Notes: generated from the letters alone by a model not told the origin. Shown: positions 7,073-16,150, counted from the first letter of the stretch. The stretch: 64,000 nucleotides of DNA from Chitinophagaceae bacterium (GCA_022843585.1 JALHNJ010000009.1:62001-126000), one strand, 5' to 3'. Program-made: numbers and translations.

Positions 7073-8518
7073 ATGATTGGTTTTACTTTAATAACGCTGC
7101 TTTATATTCTGTTTATTGTTTTTGTATGTATTCGCATACTATTGTCAACACAGTATGCCAACAAGGCGTTAGCCTATATCCTGTTTGCCATTTTTCTTCC
7201 TGTTGTAGGTGTAGGATTTTATTTTCTTTTTGGCGTTAATTACTGGAAAAAAAGACGGTATAGTAAAAAAACAATCCAGGACAATGAAATTCTGGAAAAA
7301 CTAAAAAAAGGAATTGTTCAATTTGATGATACTGCTATTCAGCATCAGGATGAATCTGTACAACAACACACAGAGTTAGCATCAATGCTTGTCCGGGATC
7401 TAGGAAGTCCGCTTACAAAAAATAACACAGTAAAACTCTTAAAGAATGGAGAAGAAAAATTTCCGGAGTTATTGGAGGCAATCAAAAACGCCACGCATCA
7501 TATCCATATTGAATATTACATTTTTGAGTACGACACAATCGGCACCGAAGTCATTGAATTATTAATCAAAAAAGCAAAAGAAGGTGTTAAAGTGCGGCTT
7601 ATCTATGATGACTTTGGAAGTCCAACCATAAAAAAAGCTACTGAAAAAAGAATGCGGGATGCTGGTGCAGAAGTTCATCCTTTTCATAAAGTAAGATTCT
7701 TTTTGTTTGCCAACCGGCTCAACTATCGTAATCATCGTAAAATTGTAATAATAGATGGGCAAACTGCATTTGTAGGAGGCATTAATGTTTCTGATAAATA
7801 CATTAACAACGGCAAAAACAAATTATACTGGAGAGATATGCATATCCGTATTGATGGACCCGCTGTGTACTATCTTCAATATCTTTTCATTACAGATTGG
7901 AAATTCTGTTGTAACAACTCATTGAAGACAGAAGAAGTATATTTTAAAAAATTGAAAGAAACGAAGCAAGATAGTTTTGTACAAATAGCCGCCAGCGGCC
8001 CTGATTCTGTTTTGCCATCTGTACTTTATTCAATACTGCAGGCTATTTACATGGCTAAGAAAGAAATTCTAATTACAACTCCTTATTTTATTCCGGGAGA
8101 TAGTATTATGGATGCATTGAGTGTGGCTGCACTAAGCGGCTTATCAGTAAAAATGCTGGTGCCGGGGGTAAGCGATTCAAGAATAGTTAATGCCGCTGCA
8201 AAATCGTATTATAATAAATTGTTGGAAGCCGGAGTAGAAATCTACCTCTATCAAAAAGGATTTGTTCATTCTAAAACAATGGTTACCGACTCTATGCTTA
8301 CTTTGTTAGGTACTGCTAATATGGACTATCGAAGTTTTGAGCTTAACTTTGAAGTGAATGCACTTATATATGATAAAGAAATAGCAGAAGAAATGCGTAG
8401 TACTTTTTTTGAAGACTTGAAAGATGCTGAAAAAATTGATAAAGACACCTGGTTATCCCGCCCTTGGCATGTGCAATTGCCTGAAAAATTTGCCAGGTTA
8501 TTTTCACCAATATTATAA
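7073..8518 (+). CDS. cls: Cardiolipin synthase (phospholipase D type)
   Basis: Makes cardiolipin from phosphatidylglycerol at the inner membrane. Two N-terminal membrane helices (about residues 3-55, PLDc_N type) precede two phospholipase D domains. The catalytic HKD motifs are HRKIVIIDG (about residue 219) followed by GGINVSDKY, and HSKTMVTDS (about residue 398) followed by GTANMDYRSFELNFEVN. At 481 aa it has the usual length of the bacterial enzyme and both active-site halves are intact. It is a single gene, and the DUF457 gene is convergent with it two bases away. Confidence 0.93.
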   Translation: MIGFTLITLLYILFIVFVCIRILLSTQYANKALAYILFAIFLPVVGVGFYFLFGVNYWKKRRYSKKTIQDNEILEKLKKGIVQFDDTAIQHQDESVQQHTELASMLVRDLGSPLTKNNTVKLLKNGEEKFPELLEAIKNATHHIHIEYYIFEYDTIGTEVIELLIKKAKEGVKVRLIYDDFGSPTIKKATEKRMRDAGAEVHPFHKVRFFLFANRLNYRNHRKIVIIDGQTAFVGGINVSDKYINNGKNKLYWRDMHIRIDGPAVYYLQYLFITDWKFCCNNSLKTEEVYFKKLKETKQDSFVQIAASGPDSVLPSVLYSILQAIYMAKKEILITTPYFIPGDSIMDALSVAALSGLSVKMLVPGVSDSRIVNAAAKSYYNKLLEAGVEIYLYQKGFVHSKTMVTDSMLTLLGTANMDYRSFELNFEVNALIYDKEIAEEMRSTFFEDLKDAEKIDKDTWLSRPWHVQLPEKFARLFSPIL

Positions 8519-8520
8519 AA

Positions 8521-9531
8521 TCAATTACCCTTGATCCGATTGATAAAAGATTGGAAAGTTTCTTTATTCCAATTGGCAAATCGGCCCCTTTGTACTACCA
8601 GTGTGTTATCCATTTCCGGCTGCAAATAATAGTGAAATGCAAATCGTTGCCGTGGATCGTACCAACCTGTTATTTGTCCAAACCGAAGATCGTTTAATAA
8701 TATTGTATCAGCATGTTTTTCAACGGTATAATATCGCTGAGAAAATTTTATTATTTTATTTGCTTCTTCTCTATCAGGCAAAAGGTTGAGAATACTGTCA
8801 TTCCTTGGAGAATAAGTAAGTTCATTAGTCAATTTTTTATCAAACACAGAAACATACCCGGTATAAAACCCGCTATCCATTTCTGCTGCTACAAACCAAA
8901 GCCAGTTTTGTAAAGGTGCTGGTGTAGTAAAAACTCTTTTGGCAACTATTTGTTGATTGGCAAGCACATTTGTTACCCTGTTATTAATAATGATTTTATT
9001 AACAACCGTGTAACTAAGATAAACTAAGCAAGAAAAAAGTCCTGCTTTCCACCAAAATCTTCTGGCTTGTTGTCCATGTTTTATAAATAGTAACATCACC
9101 AATGCTATTCCCGGAACAATAGAGAAAAAAGGATCGGCAACATAGATGGTATCAAATGAAATGCGATAGCTGCTGAAGGGTTCAAACCAGCCAACTCCAT
9201 AATTGTTAAACGCATCGAGAAAAATATGTAGAGCAGATATGATAAGGAAAAAAAAAACCCATCGGGCAAATGAAATTTCTGCATGTTTTAAAAAAAATCT
9301 TGCAACAACTGCCAGCACAGGACTGATTAAAAGAACATAAAGAATGGAATGTGTAACCCCCCGGTGAGCATGCAGGTTATCCGCGGTGTTGAGCCATAAA
9401 GCAGCAGCGAAATCAATATCGGGCAAGCTGTGTGCTATTACACCCGCCAACATAGCCTTTCTACCCAATTGACGTCCTGCAAAAGCCTCGCCCATGCAGG
9501 CACCAAGAGCAATATGTGTAATAGTGTCCAG
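8521..9531 (-). CDS. DUF457/YdjM-type membrane-bound metal-dependent hydrolase
   Basis: Integral membrane protein of the YdjM/DUF457 family, often annotated as a LexA-regulated metal-dependent hydrolase; the reaction is not known. The family N-terminus is normally MDSLTHI...GACIGEAF. Here the ATG at 9495 would begin at MGEAFAGRQLG and lose it, yet the frame stays open upstream and encodes LDTITHIALGAC immediately before it. The codon matching the family Met is CTG at 9529-9531, and there is no ATG, GTG or TTG before the upstream stop (9562-9564). I therefore annotate a CTG start (336 aa). Further family motifs are SLPDIDF, HRGVTHS and HIFLDAFNNYG; about five membrane helices are followed by a soluble tail. 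Confidence 0.75.
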   Translation of the reverse strand: MDTITHIALGACMGEAFAGRQLGRKAMLAGVIAHSLPDIDFAAALWLNTADNLHAHRGVTHSILYVLLISPVLAVVARFFLKHAEISFARWVFFFLIISALHIFLDAFNNYGVGWFEPFSSYRISFDTIYVADPFFSIVPGIALVMLLFIKHGQQARRFWWKAGLFSCLVYLSYTVVNKIIINNRVTNVLANQQIVAKRVFTTPAPLQNWLWFVAAEMDSGFYTGYVSVFDKKLTNELTYSPRNDSILNLLPDREEANKIIKFSQRYYTVEKHADTILLNDLRFGQITGWYDPRQRFAFHYYLQPEMDNTLVVQRGRFANWNKETFQSFINRIKGN

Positions 9532-9581
9532 CGAGGTGGTTTTAAAAATAAAAACTATATTTTACAGCTGCTGCCGTAATT

Positions 9582-9746
9582 CTATTTTTTCTTACGCAAA
9601 ATAAACCATCCTATTATAAATACAACTAGAAAAACAAGAAAAAAAGCCCACCACATACCGGCTTTAAATATCGTTTCGATTGCTCCGCAACCAGATAAAA
9701 AAGTAACGAGTAAAAACAGTGTAAAGATTTGAATACTTTTAAGCAT
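9582..9746 (-). CDS. Small lipoprotein with one membrane helix (54 aa)
   Basis: A short gene with a lipoprotein signal: MLKSIQIFTLFLLVTFLSGC gives lipobox LSGC at residue 20, then GAIETIFKAGMWW, a hydrophobic helix and a terminal KKK. Small proteins of this design are common in Bacteroidota, but no function is known. It lies upstream of the DUF457 gene on the same strand with a 50-base gap, so the two may be cotranscribed. Confidence 0.72.
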   Translation of the reverse strand: MLKSIQIFTLFLLVTFLSGCGAIETIFKAGMWWAFFLVFLVVFIIGWFILRKKK

Positions 9747-9843
9747 ATCGGTTAAGTTTAATAAATCACTTTATTACTAATGTTGTGCCGCTTATTGAGT
9801 CGCCAACTTTTATTTTTCTATTGTAAATGGTAATATGATAATA

Positions 9844-9873
9844 AAGCCAGCACTAATTAATTAGTAATGGCTT
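9844..9873. terminator. Probable terminator hairpin
   Basis: AAGCCA and TGGCTT pair around an AATTAATT-centred palindrome (ACTAATTAATTAGT), with interior mismatches. It lies between the end of the sigma-54 activator (9943) and the small lipoprotein gene (9746), both on the minus strand. Confidence 0.45.
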
Positions 9874-9942
9874 TTAAGCGCTGCTTTTTTATTATTCCAG
9901 TTTATTCGGGAAACAGCTTCCCCGTATTGTTGTAACCCGGAT

Positions 9943-11364
9943 TTATGCTTTTTGATTATTCTCTTCGAAGTATCTTATTTTATTGTACAATGTTTTTCTA
10001 TCAATATTAAGACGGGCTGCTGCTTTTGTTTTATTAAATTTCACTTCCTTTAAAACTTCCATGATTGCCTGGTATTCTGCATGAGAGGCTGCATCCTTTA
10101 AGCCAAGCGGGGAAGCATTTACATTGGTGGTTGATGCAGCCTGTTCATTTTCTGAAGATATAGGATTGGTGGTTTTATCTGTCACACCTCCAATAATTTC
10201 CCAGGGCAATACATTGCTGGTTATTTTTCCGGAGGAAGAAAGTAGTGCTGCGCGGCGAATAACATTTCTAAATTCCCGCAGGTTACCCGGCCAGCTATAG
10301 TTTAAAAACAATTGCATTGATTCTTCATCAAATCCATCTAACTGTTTGCCCAGTTCGCTACAAGCCTTTGCCAAGAAAAATTCAGAGAAAGGAATTATAT
10401 CTTCCTGGCGCATACGAAGGGGTGGTATAGTAATTGAAAACTCATTAAAGCGATGGTATAAGTCTTCCCGAAATTTCCCTTTTCTATAGGCCTCCTGCAA
10501 ATTTTCATTAGAAGCAACAATAACCCGCACATCTGTGGTCTGATCTTTATTACTCCCCACTCTTTTAAACTTTCTTTCCTGCACTACTCTCAGCAAAGTG
10601 GCCTGAACATCTAACGGAAGATTTACCACTTCGTCGAGGAAGAGAGTTCCTCCATTTGCTGCTTCAAAAAAACCTTCCTTATCAGCGAGTGCCCCGGTGA
10701 AAGAACCTTTTACATGCCCAAACAATTCACTTGCGGCCAACTCACGGGAAAGGGTACCACAATCCACCGCCATAAAGGGCTTATCCTTTCTATTACTACT
10801 TTGATGAATTGTTTTTGCAATTACTTCTTTGCCGGTTCCGCTTTCACCATACAATATCACACTGTAAGGAGTAGGTGCTACCAGCTCTACCTGCTTATAC
10901 ATTTCTGCAGTGCGGGGTGCTCCACCTACAAGATACTCTTCATTAAATGAGATATTCTTTGATGCTATTCTTGAACTCCCTGCTTCCTTTTTATCAGATG
11001 TTCCAGCTGCTGCGAGACCCTTGTTTATTACATTGATAACTTCTTCGGGTATTAATGGCTTGGTTATATAATCAAATGCTCCCTGGCGCATTACTTCTAC
11101 AGCCATTTTAATATCGGAGTAACCTGTTATAATTATTACCAGTGCAGAGGGATTTATTTCCCTTAAACCGGTTAAAACTTTCACACCATCCATATCGCCC
11201 AAACGAAAATCGCAAAGCACAACGTCAAAGCTTTCTTCTTTGAACTTAGCCAGTCCCTTATTTCCGGTATAGGCAGTATCCGTTTCAAATCCCTTGCGTT
11301 GCAAGAAATGACTCAGCAATTTGCACATATCCATATCATCGTCTATAATCAGGATTTTTTTCAT
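9943..11364 (-). CDS. Sigma-54-dependent response regulator (NtrC/AtoC type)
   Basis: Phosphorylation-controlled activator of sigma-54 RNA polymerase. Domain order: receiver (about residues 1-120; acidic pair D9/D10, phospho-acceptor D52, ITKP lysine near 102), AAA+ (about 145-380; Walker A GESGTGKE, the sigma-54 contact loop as GSFTGA instead of the usual GAFTGA, Walker B GTLFLDEV, sensor arginines near FREDLYHR) and a C-terminal Fis-type helix-turn-helix (NKTKAAARLNIDRKTLYNKI). The likely kinase is the CHASE3 protein encoded nearby at 12015-13433. A sigma-54 promoter match lies in the divergent intergenic region in front of a receiver-only gene, a plausible direct target. Confidence 0.93.
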   Translation of the reverse strand: MKKILIIDDDMDMCKLLSHFLQRKGFETDTAYTGNKGLAKFKEESFDVVLCDFRLGDMDGVKVLTGLREINPSALVIIITGYSDIKMAVEVMRQGAFDYITKPLIPEEVINVINKGLAAAGTSDKKEAGSSRIASKNISFNEEYLVGGAPRTAEMYKQVELVAPTPYSVILYGESGTGKEVIAKTIHQSSNRKDKPFMAVDCGTLSRELAASELFGHVKGSFTGALADKEGFFEAANGGTLFLDEVVNLPLDVQATLLRVVQERKFKRVGSNKDQTTDVRVIVASNENLQEAYRKGKFREDLYHRFNEFSITIPPLRMRQEDIIPFSEFFLAKACSELGKQLDGFDEESMQLFLNYSWPGNLREFRNVIRRAALLSSSGKITSNVLPWEIIGGVTDKTTNPISSENEQAASTTNVNASPLGLKDAASHAEYQAIMEVLKEVKFNKTKAAARLNIDRKTLYNKIRYFEENNQKA

Positions 11365-11515
11365 TGTCTGTGGATTGAGTAGATGGTAATAATGTTTAAA
11401 ATTAAAGTAGATATTTTAGAACAGTGTGAGTAATTATATTCCCTCCAAATTATCTCAGGTAGGTGTATTTACAAACAAAGTGCCTGAAATTGCTGAATTT
11501 GATACTAAAAATTGC

Positions 11516-11531
11516 TTGGCAAATGTTTTGC
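11516..11531 (+). promoter_or_regulatory. Sigma-54 (-24/-12) promoter match
   Basis: TTGGCA-N6-TTGC places the invariant GG (11518-11519) and GC (11530-11531) exactly 10 bases apart, as required for sigma-54 promoters. A transcript would begin near 11543, about 42 bases before the ATG at 11585. It stands between a sigma-54 activator and the gene it would drive. Confidence 0.55.
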
Positions 11532-11584
11532 GTATAAAACAGAAATCGTAATTTGAAGTGAGAGTGAATAACTTAAATGCAACC

Positions 11585-11956
11585 ATGACGTCCCTTGTAA
11601 AAATTTTAATTGTAGACGACGAAGTTGATATCTGCTACTTTTTAAGCCGGAATCTTGCCAAAAGAGATTTCAATGTTTCTTATGTACATACATTAGGAGA
11701 CGCTGAAACCCAGTTGCAGCAAGAGAAACCGGCGATTGTACTATTAGACAATCACTTACCAGATGGTTTTGGTATAAACTACGTTACAAAAATCAAGAGT
11801 AAATATCCGGATGTAAAAATCATTATGATTACTGCGCATGATAGTCCGCAAGACAGATCAAAGGCTTATAGTAATGGCATAGATTTCTTTCTTTCCAAGC
11901 CATTTACCATTACCGAGGTAAATAAAATAATTGATGTGCTGATAGAACAGGAGTAA
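11585..11956 (+). CDS. Receiver-only response regulator
   Basis: A stand-alone CheY-like receiver of 123 aa: acidic pair D11/D12 in ILIVDDEVD, phospho-acceptor D55 in IVLLDNHLPDG, Thr in IMITAHD and the invariant Lys in FLSKPF. No output domain follows. I prefer ATG 11585; a GTG at 11558 would add nine residues that are not part of the fold. Receiver-only proteins act by phosphate competition, phosphorelay or protein contact. It is divergent from the sigma-54 activator and convergent with the kinase gene. Confidence 0.88.
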   Translation: MTSLVKILIVDDEVDICYFLSRNLAKRDFNVSYVHTLGDAETQLQQEKPAIVLLDNHLPDGFGINYVTKIKSKYPDVKIIMITAHDSPQDRSKAYSNGIDFFLSKPFTITEVNKIIDVLIEQE

Positions 11957-11999
11957 GACTGACTCCTTTTTTCCACGCCCTGTGGAATTATCTCCACAG
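11949..11999 (+). terminator. Terminator and second hairpin between convergent genes
   Basis: AGGAGT / ACTCCT (11949-11967, 7-base loop) overlaps the stop codon of the receiver gene and leads into a T-run to 11972. A second hairpin, CTGTGGA / TCCACAG (11980-11999), follows before the convergent kinase gene and could stop transcription from the other side. Confidence 0.65.
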
Positions 12000-12014
12000 C
12001 TTAGTTTGTATGTA

Positions 12015-13433
12015 TTAGGCAAAATTAAGCGTAATTACAAAGCTGGTTCCCTCGTTTACTTGGCTACAAACACTGATGTCTCCTTTATGATTTAGTATTA
12101 TATTTTGAGTATTTGTAAGACCAAGGCCATTTCCATTTTGCTTGCTGGTAAAATAAGGTTCAAATATTTTCGATACCGCTTCTTCATCCATACCAGGACC
12201 GTTATCCCTGATTATTACTTTACACTTATCATTTTCGCCTTTAGTTTCCAGCCATAATTTGCTTCCTTCCCTACCCTCCATAGCTTCCAACGCATTAATG
12301 ATAATGTTAAGCATAGCAATTTTTATCCTTTCATTATCAACTGATACATCGCATATATCAGTGCTGTAATTTCTAATTAATTCAATATTCGTTAAAGCCA
12401 CCCTGTCTTCTGCCTGCTTTAAAGCTTCATCCAGCAAATTATTAATGGAGGTTTTATTAAAAGAAAGCTCAGAAAACTTAGTGGAGTTCAGTAAATCAGA
12501 TATAAGCTGGTTGATACGCTGACTGTTTCTACCTATCATTTCAAATAAGAAATTAGTATTTTCTTCCGGCACAGTCATCTCACTTCTTAACTGATCCACT
12601 GCCAAATTGATATTAGTCAGTGGATTTCTTACTTCGTGTGCAATGGTTCTGGCCATACGTCCCGTAGCAGCAAATTTCTCCTGGCTCCGCATCTGTACTA
12701 ATTCACGGTTGGCTTTATCCAACTCGGCAATCCTGTTCTTTAATTGGTTTTGGAAATCAATTATCTTCTTTTCTGCCTCCCGCCGGGCCTTGCTTTCTTT
12801 TGTATGAGCAATAAAACCAACTACCACAATTAATACCGCCATTGCGAGGGTAGAAATAATAATAGTGTTTAAGGCCTGAAAATTATTGGAAAGTGTTTTA
12901 CTTCTTTTGGCAAGCAAATCCATTTCATGTGCTTTCATTGTACCTATTAAATTTCTGACATTTTCCATAATCCTTTTTCCTCTTACTTGCTGTATAAGAA
13001 TCGTATCGTTAACCATTTTACGATTCCTGTTATAAATAGTAATGTTTGATTGTAAAATATTATATCGGGCAGTTAATTTTTCTTTTAATTCCACTAACTT
13101 AATTTGCTGCAATTCATTATCACTGGTCTCTGCTTTAAGAATACTAAACATAGAGTCTATTGATTTTCGGCTCCCGATATAGGGCTGAAGAAAAGAACTG
13201 TCATGATTAATTAGATATCCTCTTACCCCAGTTTCCGAATCCTTAACTTCAGAAAACAAATTTTCTAAAGACGAAATTACTTTATGTGTATGAGCTACAT
13301 TGGCAGACTGTTGAATAAGCTGCTTATTAGCATATAAAGTAGCCAGGCAGGCAATTAACAACAAAATGAAGCCAGTGAAATAGCCTTTTTTGATTCTGCT
13401 ATCGTTTTTTATTTTCTTTAAAGCGTTTTCCAT
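12015..13433 (-). CDS. Sensor histidine kinase with CHASE3 domain
   Basis: Membrane sensor kinase. One membrane helix (about residues 18-37), a periplasmic CHASE3 domain (about 40-180; the typical DSETGVRGYLI motif is present), a second helix (about 187-208), a coiled-coil linker, then HisKA with H266 in IAHEVRNPL and HATPase with N-box NALEAM, G1 DNGPGMDE and G2 GNGLGL. All catalytic motifs are intact. The helix-loop-helix CHASE3 sensor suggests an envelope cue, but the ligand is unknown. It is probably the partner of the sigma-54 response regulator and/or the receiver-only protein encoded beside it. Confidence 0.92.
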   Translation of the reverse strand: MENALKKIKNDSRIKKGYFTGFILLLIACLATLYANKQLIQQSANVAHTHKVISSLENLFSEVKDSETGVRGYLINHDSSFLQPYIGSRKSIDSMFSILKAETSDNELQQIKLVELKEKLTARYNILQSNITIYNRNRKMVNDTILIQQVRGKRIMENVRNLIGTMKAHEMDLLAKRSKTLSNNFQALNTIIISTLAMAVLIVVVGFIAHTKESKARREAEKKIIDFQNQLKNRIAELDKANRELVQMRSQEKFAATGRMARTIAHEVRNPLTNINLAVDQLRSEMTVPEENTNFLFEMIGRNSQRINQLISDLLNSTKFSELSFNKTSINNLLDEALKQAEDRVALTNIELIRNYSTDICDVSVDNERIKIAMLNIIINALEAMEGREGSKLWLETKGENDKCKVIIRDNGPGMDEEAVSKIFEPYFTSKQNGNGLGLTNTQNIILNHKGDISVCSQVNEGTSFVITLNFA

Positions 13434-13464
13434 ATTGAAATTTATTAAAGCGGATGGTCTTTTA

Positions 13465-14667
13465 TTAACGGTTGAAAGAAAACAGTTTTAAATCGTCACT
13501 ATTTCTTCCGCTGATTGAGTTAGCGATACATTCTGCAGCAATCATGCTAAAAGTAATGCCGTTTCCACCAAAGCCGAGTGCAAAATAACTGTTGGGCAAT
13601 TTAGCATATTCACCAATATAAGGCAACCCATCTTTTGTTGATCCAAAAGTACCTGTCCAGCTAAACTCTGGTGCAAACATAATATGAGGAAATAGCTTTG
13701 TAAAGTCTCTGGTTAGCTGTTTTGATTTTTTTTGTATCAATGCATCTCGCTTTCCGGGAGAGTAAAAATCTTCGTCTCTGCCACCTACTAAAATACGGTT
13801 ATCTCTTGTTGTTCGTAAATACAAGTAAGGATCGGCTGTATTCCATATCAGCATATTATCTTTCCAAAAAGGTTTTTCTGCACTCAGGGACTCACTAACT
13901 GTTGCATAGGTTGAATGAAGCTTTACAATTGGTTTATCAATATATTGTACTACTTCATATCCTGTAGCATACACTAATTTTTTACATTTTAATTCATACC
14001 CATTTTCTGCCACTAACCGTACGCTATTTTTATCATGCCTGATCTTAATTATTGGTGTCCTGTCATATACTGCTAATCCTTTTTTTATATTGAACTGATG
14101 AAGGGCATGGGTGAACATATAGGCATCTGTTTGTGCACCATCTTTTGATAGAATAGCGGCAGGTGCATTAATACCACATTTATCTCTTGCCTCTTTTTCT
14201 GAAAGATATTGCACTTGAAATCCATGTTTTTTTCTGCTGGTAAATTCCTTTAACAGCGATGGTACATCTTTTCTTGCTGCTGCATAATACAGGCTTTTCC
14301 TTTTTTGAAAATCCACAAATCCTATTTTAGCTGCAATAGCCGCCAATGTATCAATAGCCTCCCGGCAAAGCCAGTAAGCTTTGGCAGCATTATTTTCCCC
14401 GATTTGATCTGCCAATTTATGTAAGGGTGTATCAATTTCATATTGCAACAGCGATGTGCTGGCGCAGGTACTTCCCAGGCCAATACTTCTTGCATCAACT
14501 ATTACACAGGCTATTCCTTGTAGTAATAGTTGATAGGCCATTAATGCTCCCGAAATACCTCCTCCAAGAATAACCACCTCCGTACGAATATTTTTTTCCA
14601 GCTTAGGGTAAGTAGCTACCAATCCATTTTTGATTAGCGAAAAAGGATAGCCCGACTTTAAAATCAT
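13465..14667 (-). CDS. FAD-dependent oxidoreductase (DAO family)
   Basis: Flavoprotein of the D-amino-acid-oxidase/glycine-oxidase fold. The N-terminal dinucleotide-binding motif reads VVILGGGISGALMAYQL followed by an acidic strand end (VIVDA) and the LGSTCASTSLLQ segment that contacts FAD. The C-terminal part has the second FAD contact (GYIGEY...YFALGFGGNGITFS). The substrate cannot be told from sequence: an amino acid, amine or membrane-associated compound are all possible. It lies eight bases downstream of dps on the same strand and so is probably in one transcript with it. Confidence 0.8.
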   Translation of the reverse strand: MILKSGYPFSLIKNGLVATYPKLEKNIRTEVVILGGGISGALMAYQLLLQGIACVIVDARSIGLGSTCASTSLLQYEIDTPLHKLADQIGENNAAKAYWLCREAIDTLAAIAAKIGFVDFQKRKSLYYAAARKDVPSLLKEFTSRKKHGFQVQYLSEKEARDKCGINAPAAILSKDGAQTDAYMFTHALHQFNIKKGLAVYDRTPIIKIRHDKNSVRLVAENGYELKCKKLVYATGYEVVQYIDKPIVKLHSTYATVSESLSAEKPFWKDNMLIWNTADPYLYLRTTRDNRILVGGRDEDFYSPGKRDALIQKKSKQLTRDFTKLFPHIMFAPEFSWTGTFGSTKDGLPYIGEYAKLPNSYFALGFGGNGITFSMIAAECIANSISGRNSDDLKLFSFNR

Positions 14668-14675
14668 ACGCTGGC

Positions 14676-15149
14676 TTATTTAAGGTAACGTCTCAGTGTC
14701 CAGGCCATTGTTTCATGCTCCCGTAGCAAGTCTGTGAGGAAATCAGCCGTACCAGCATCCTTAAATTTTTCGTCACAGTCATCGATGTTCTTTCGAAGCT
14801 GAACAATAATCGCTTCATGATCCTTTAATGATTCTTTTATCATTTCATTTTGAGCAGGATATTTACCCGGAGACTCCTTTAATGAGGTATGATTTAAAAA
14901 CTCCTGCATAGTGCCGGGTGTGTTAGCACCCAGTTTATTTATCCGCTCCGCCACTTCATCAATAGACTGTTCCATTTTCTTATAATGCTCTTCAAATAAT
15001 TGATGCAGTTCCATAAAACTGTTACCGGATACATTCCAATGAAATTTTCTTGTTTTCATATAGAGAACAACTCCATCTGATAAGACACCTGTTAACATGG
15101 CATTTACTGCTGCTAAATTTTTTTCTGAGAGGCCAATGGCTGGTTTCAT
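14676..15149 (-). CDS. dps: Dps, DNA-starvation/ferritin-like protein
   Basis: Forms a dodecameric shell that oxidises and stores iron using hydrogen peroxide and protects DNA. The ferroxidase signature TRKFHWNVSGNSFMELHQLFEEHY (given as TRKFHWNV and HQLFEEHY around residues 33-57) is followed by DEVAERINKLG; the ligand residues (His in FHW, and the Asp/Glu of HQLFEEHYKKMEQSIDE) are present. Length 157 aa is typical. It leads the FAD oxidoreductase gene and diverges from a group of small membrane-protein genes typical of stress responses. Confidence 0.93.
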   Translation of the reverse strand: MKPAIGLSEKNLAAVNAMLTGVLSDGVVLYMKTRKFHWNVSGNSFMELHQLFEEHYKKMEQSIDEVAERINKLGANTPGTMQEFLNHTSLKESPGKYPAQNEMIKESLKDHEAIIVQLRKNIDDCDEKFKDAGTADFLTDLLREHETMAWTLRRYLK

Positions 15150-15364
15150 AATTTATTTTTTAATAAAGCGAGAATAAATCAAAAAAAGCAACTTTGATTC
15201 CAACTTAAATGCCTCATTATTTACTACTAATCTTTCCCATAGCGTTGCAAAAAATCCACAGTTTCGGTTCTAAGTTTAGTTTAAACAAAGCAGTTTGTTT
15301 TCTGGCACAGGATTTTCAATATGCCTGTTGTCAACGGAATTATTCATTTTTAAAACCACAACCT

Positions 15365-15538
15365 ATGCTACGCTGGACAATCACATTCTTAGTAGTTGCG
15401 TTAATCGCCGCCTTGTTTGGATTCGGTGGAATTGCTGCGGGAGCAGCAGGAATTGCTAAGATATTATTCTTTATTTTCCTTATACTATTTGTTCTGTCAT
15501 TATTATTTGGAAAATCGTTTGGAAAGACAGACGTATAA
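15365..15538 (+). CDS. DUF1328 small membrane protein
   Basis: A 57-residue protein with two hydrophobic helices. It begins [20 protein letters not shown] and continues [19 protein letters not shown], a close match to the DUF1328/YtjA pattern. Its function is unknown; relatives are often near stress genes. The frame is open further upstream (to 15209), but family length and motif position fix the ATG at 15365. A strong terminator follows. Confidence 0.85.
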   Translation: MLRWTITFLVVALIAALFGFGGIAAGAAGIAKILFFIFLILFVLSLLFGKSFGKTDV

Positions 15539-15543
15539 AAAAA

Positions 15544-15585
15544 GGGCAATGTTGAGCAAAACATATTCAACATTGCCCCTATTTT
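15544..15585 (+). terminator. Intrinsic terminator after the DUF1328 gene
   Basis: GGGCAATGTTGA / TCAACATTGCCC make a perfect 12-bp stem with an 11-base loop, followed by CTATTTTT. Confidence 0.85.
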
Positions 15586-15613
15586 TCAATTTCGCTAATA
15601 AAATGTATTTGAT

Positions 15614-15790
15614 ATGAAAAAGCTGCTTTTTATAGCAAGTTTAGTAGCTATTACGATTTGGATTACAGGAGTATTTATTTTGAGTACAGGTAGGTTTATC
15701 CATTTCTTTTTGGCTCTCTCGGTACTTCTTTATATACGATCACTGATGGCGCCTGCAACAGCAAAATGGAAAGAACTTTTTATTAAGTAG
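15614..15790 (+). CDS. Small two-helix membrane protein (lmo0937-like, 58 aa)
   Basis: Starts MKKLLFIASLVAITIWITG, has a glycine-containing turn (STGRFIHF) and a second helix, and ends TAKWKELFIK. The design recalls the short lmo0937/DUF5670-type membrane proteins; function unknown. It sits between a terminator and the YtxH gene, on the same strand as the following envelope genes. Confidence 0.65.
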   Translation: MKKLLFIASLVAITIWITGVFILSTGRFIHFFLALSVLLYIRSLMAPATAKWKELFIK

Positions 15791-15835
15791 TTTCTTTATT
15801 TGGTAATATATTTTTTAATAGTTAAAATTAATTTT

Positions 15836-16108
15836 ATGAGTAAAACAATGTTAGGTTTTTTAGCCGGTGCGGCAGTTGGTGCATTAGCAGGTATTCTTTT
15901 GGCACCCGATAAAGGTTCTGAAACCCGTAAAAAAATTGCCAGTAAAGCAGGTGATATTAAAGACTCTGTAAAAGGTACAATGAACGAGTTTGCTGATAAA
16001 GTAAAAGAAACCTACAGCAGTGTTAAAGGTGGTGCACAAGATCTGAAAGATGAAGCAACTGCAAAAATGAATACAGCCAGGAACGAAGTGAAAAATGCAC
16101 TGTCCTGA
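15836..16108 (+). CDS. YtxH domain protein
   Basis: A 90-residue protein with a glycine/alanine-rich N-terminal helix (MLGFLAGAAVGALAGILLAPDKGSE) carrying the YtxH signature LLAPxxGxETR, then an alternating-charge amphipathic coiled coil to the end. Members are general-stress or envelope-associated in Firmicutes and Bacteroidota; biochemical role unknown. ATG 15836 is chosen over an upstream start at 15800 since the motif would otherwise be preceded by unrelated hydrophobic residues. It heads a three-gene run with the next two genes. Confidence 0.87.
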   Translation: MSKTMLGFLAGAAVGALAGILLAPDKGSETRKKIASKAGDIKDSVKGTMNEFADKVKETYSSVKGGAQDLKDEATAKMNTARNEVKNALS

Positions 16109-16150
16109 TTGTCTTAATCCTTTTCCGATAAGAGCTTAAAACTACAAACT

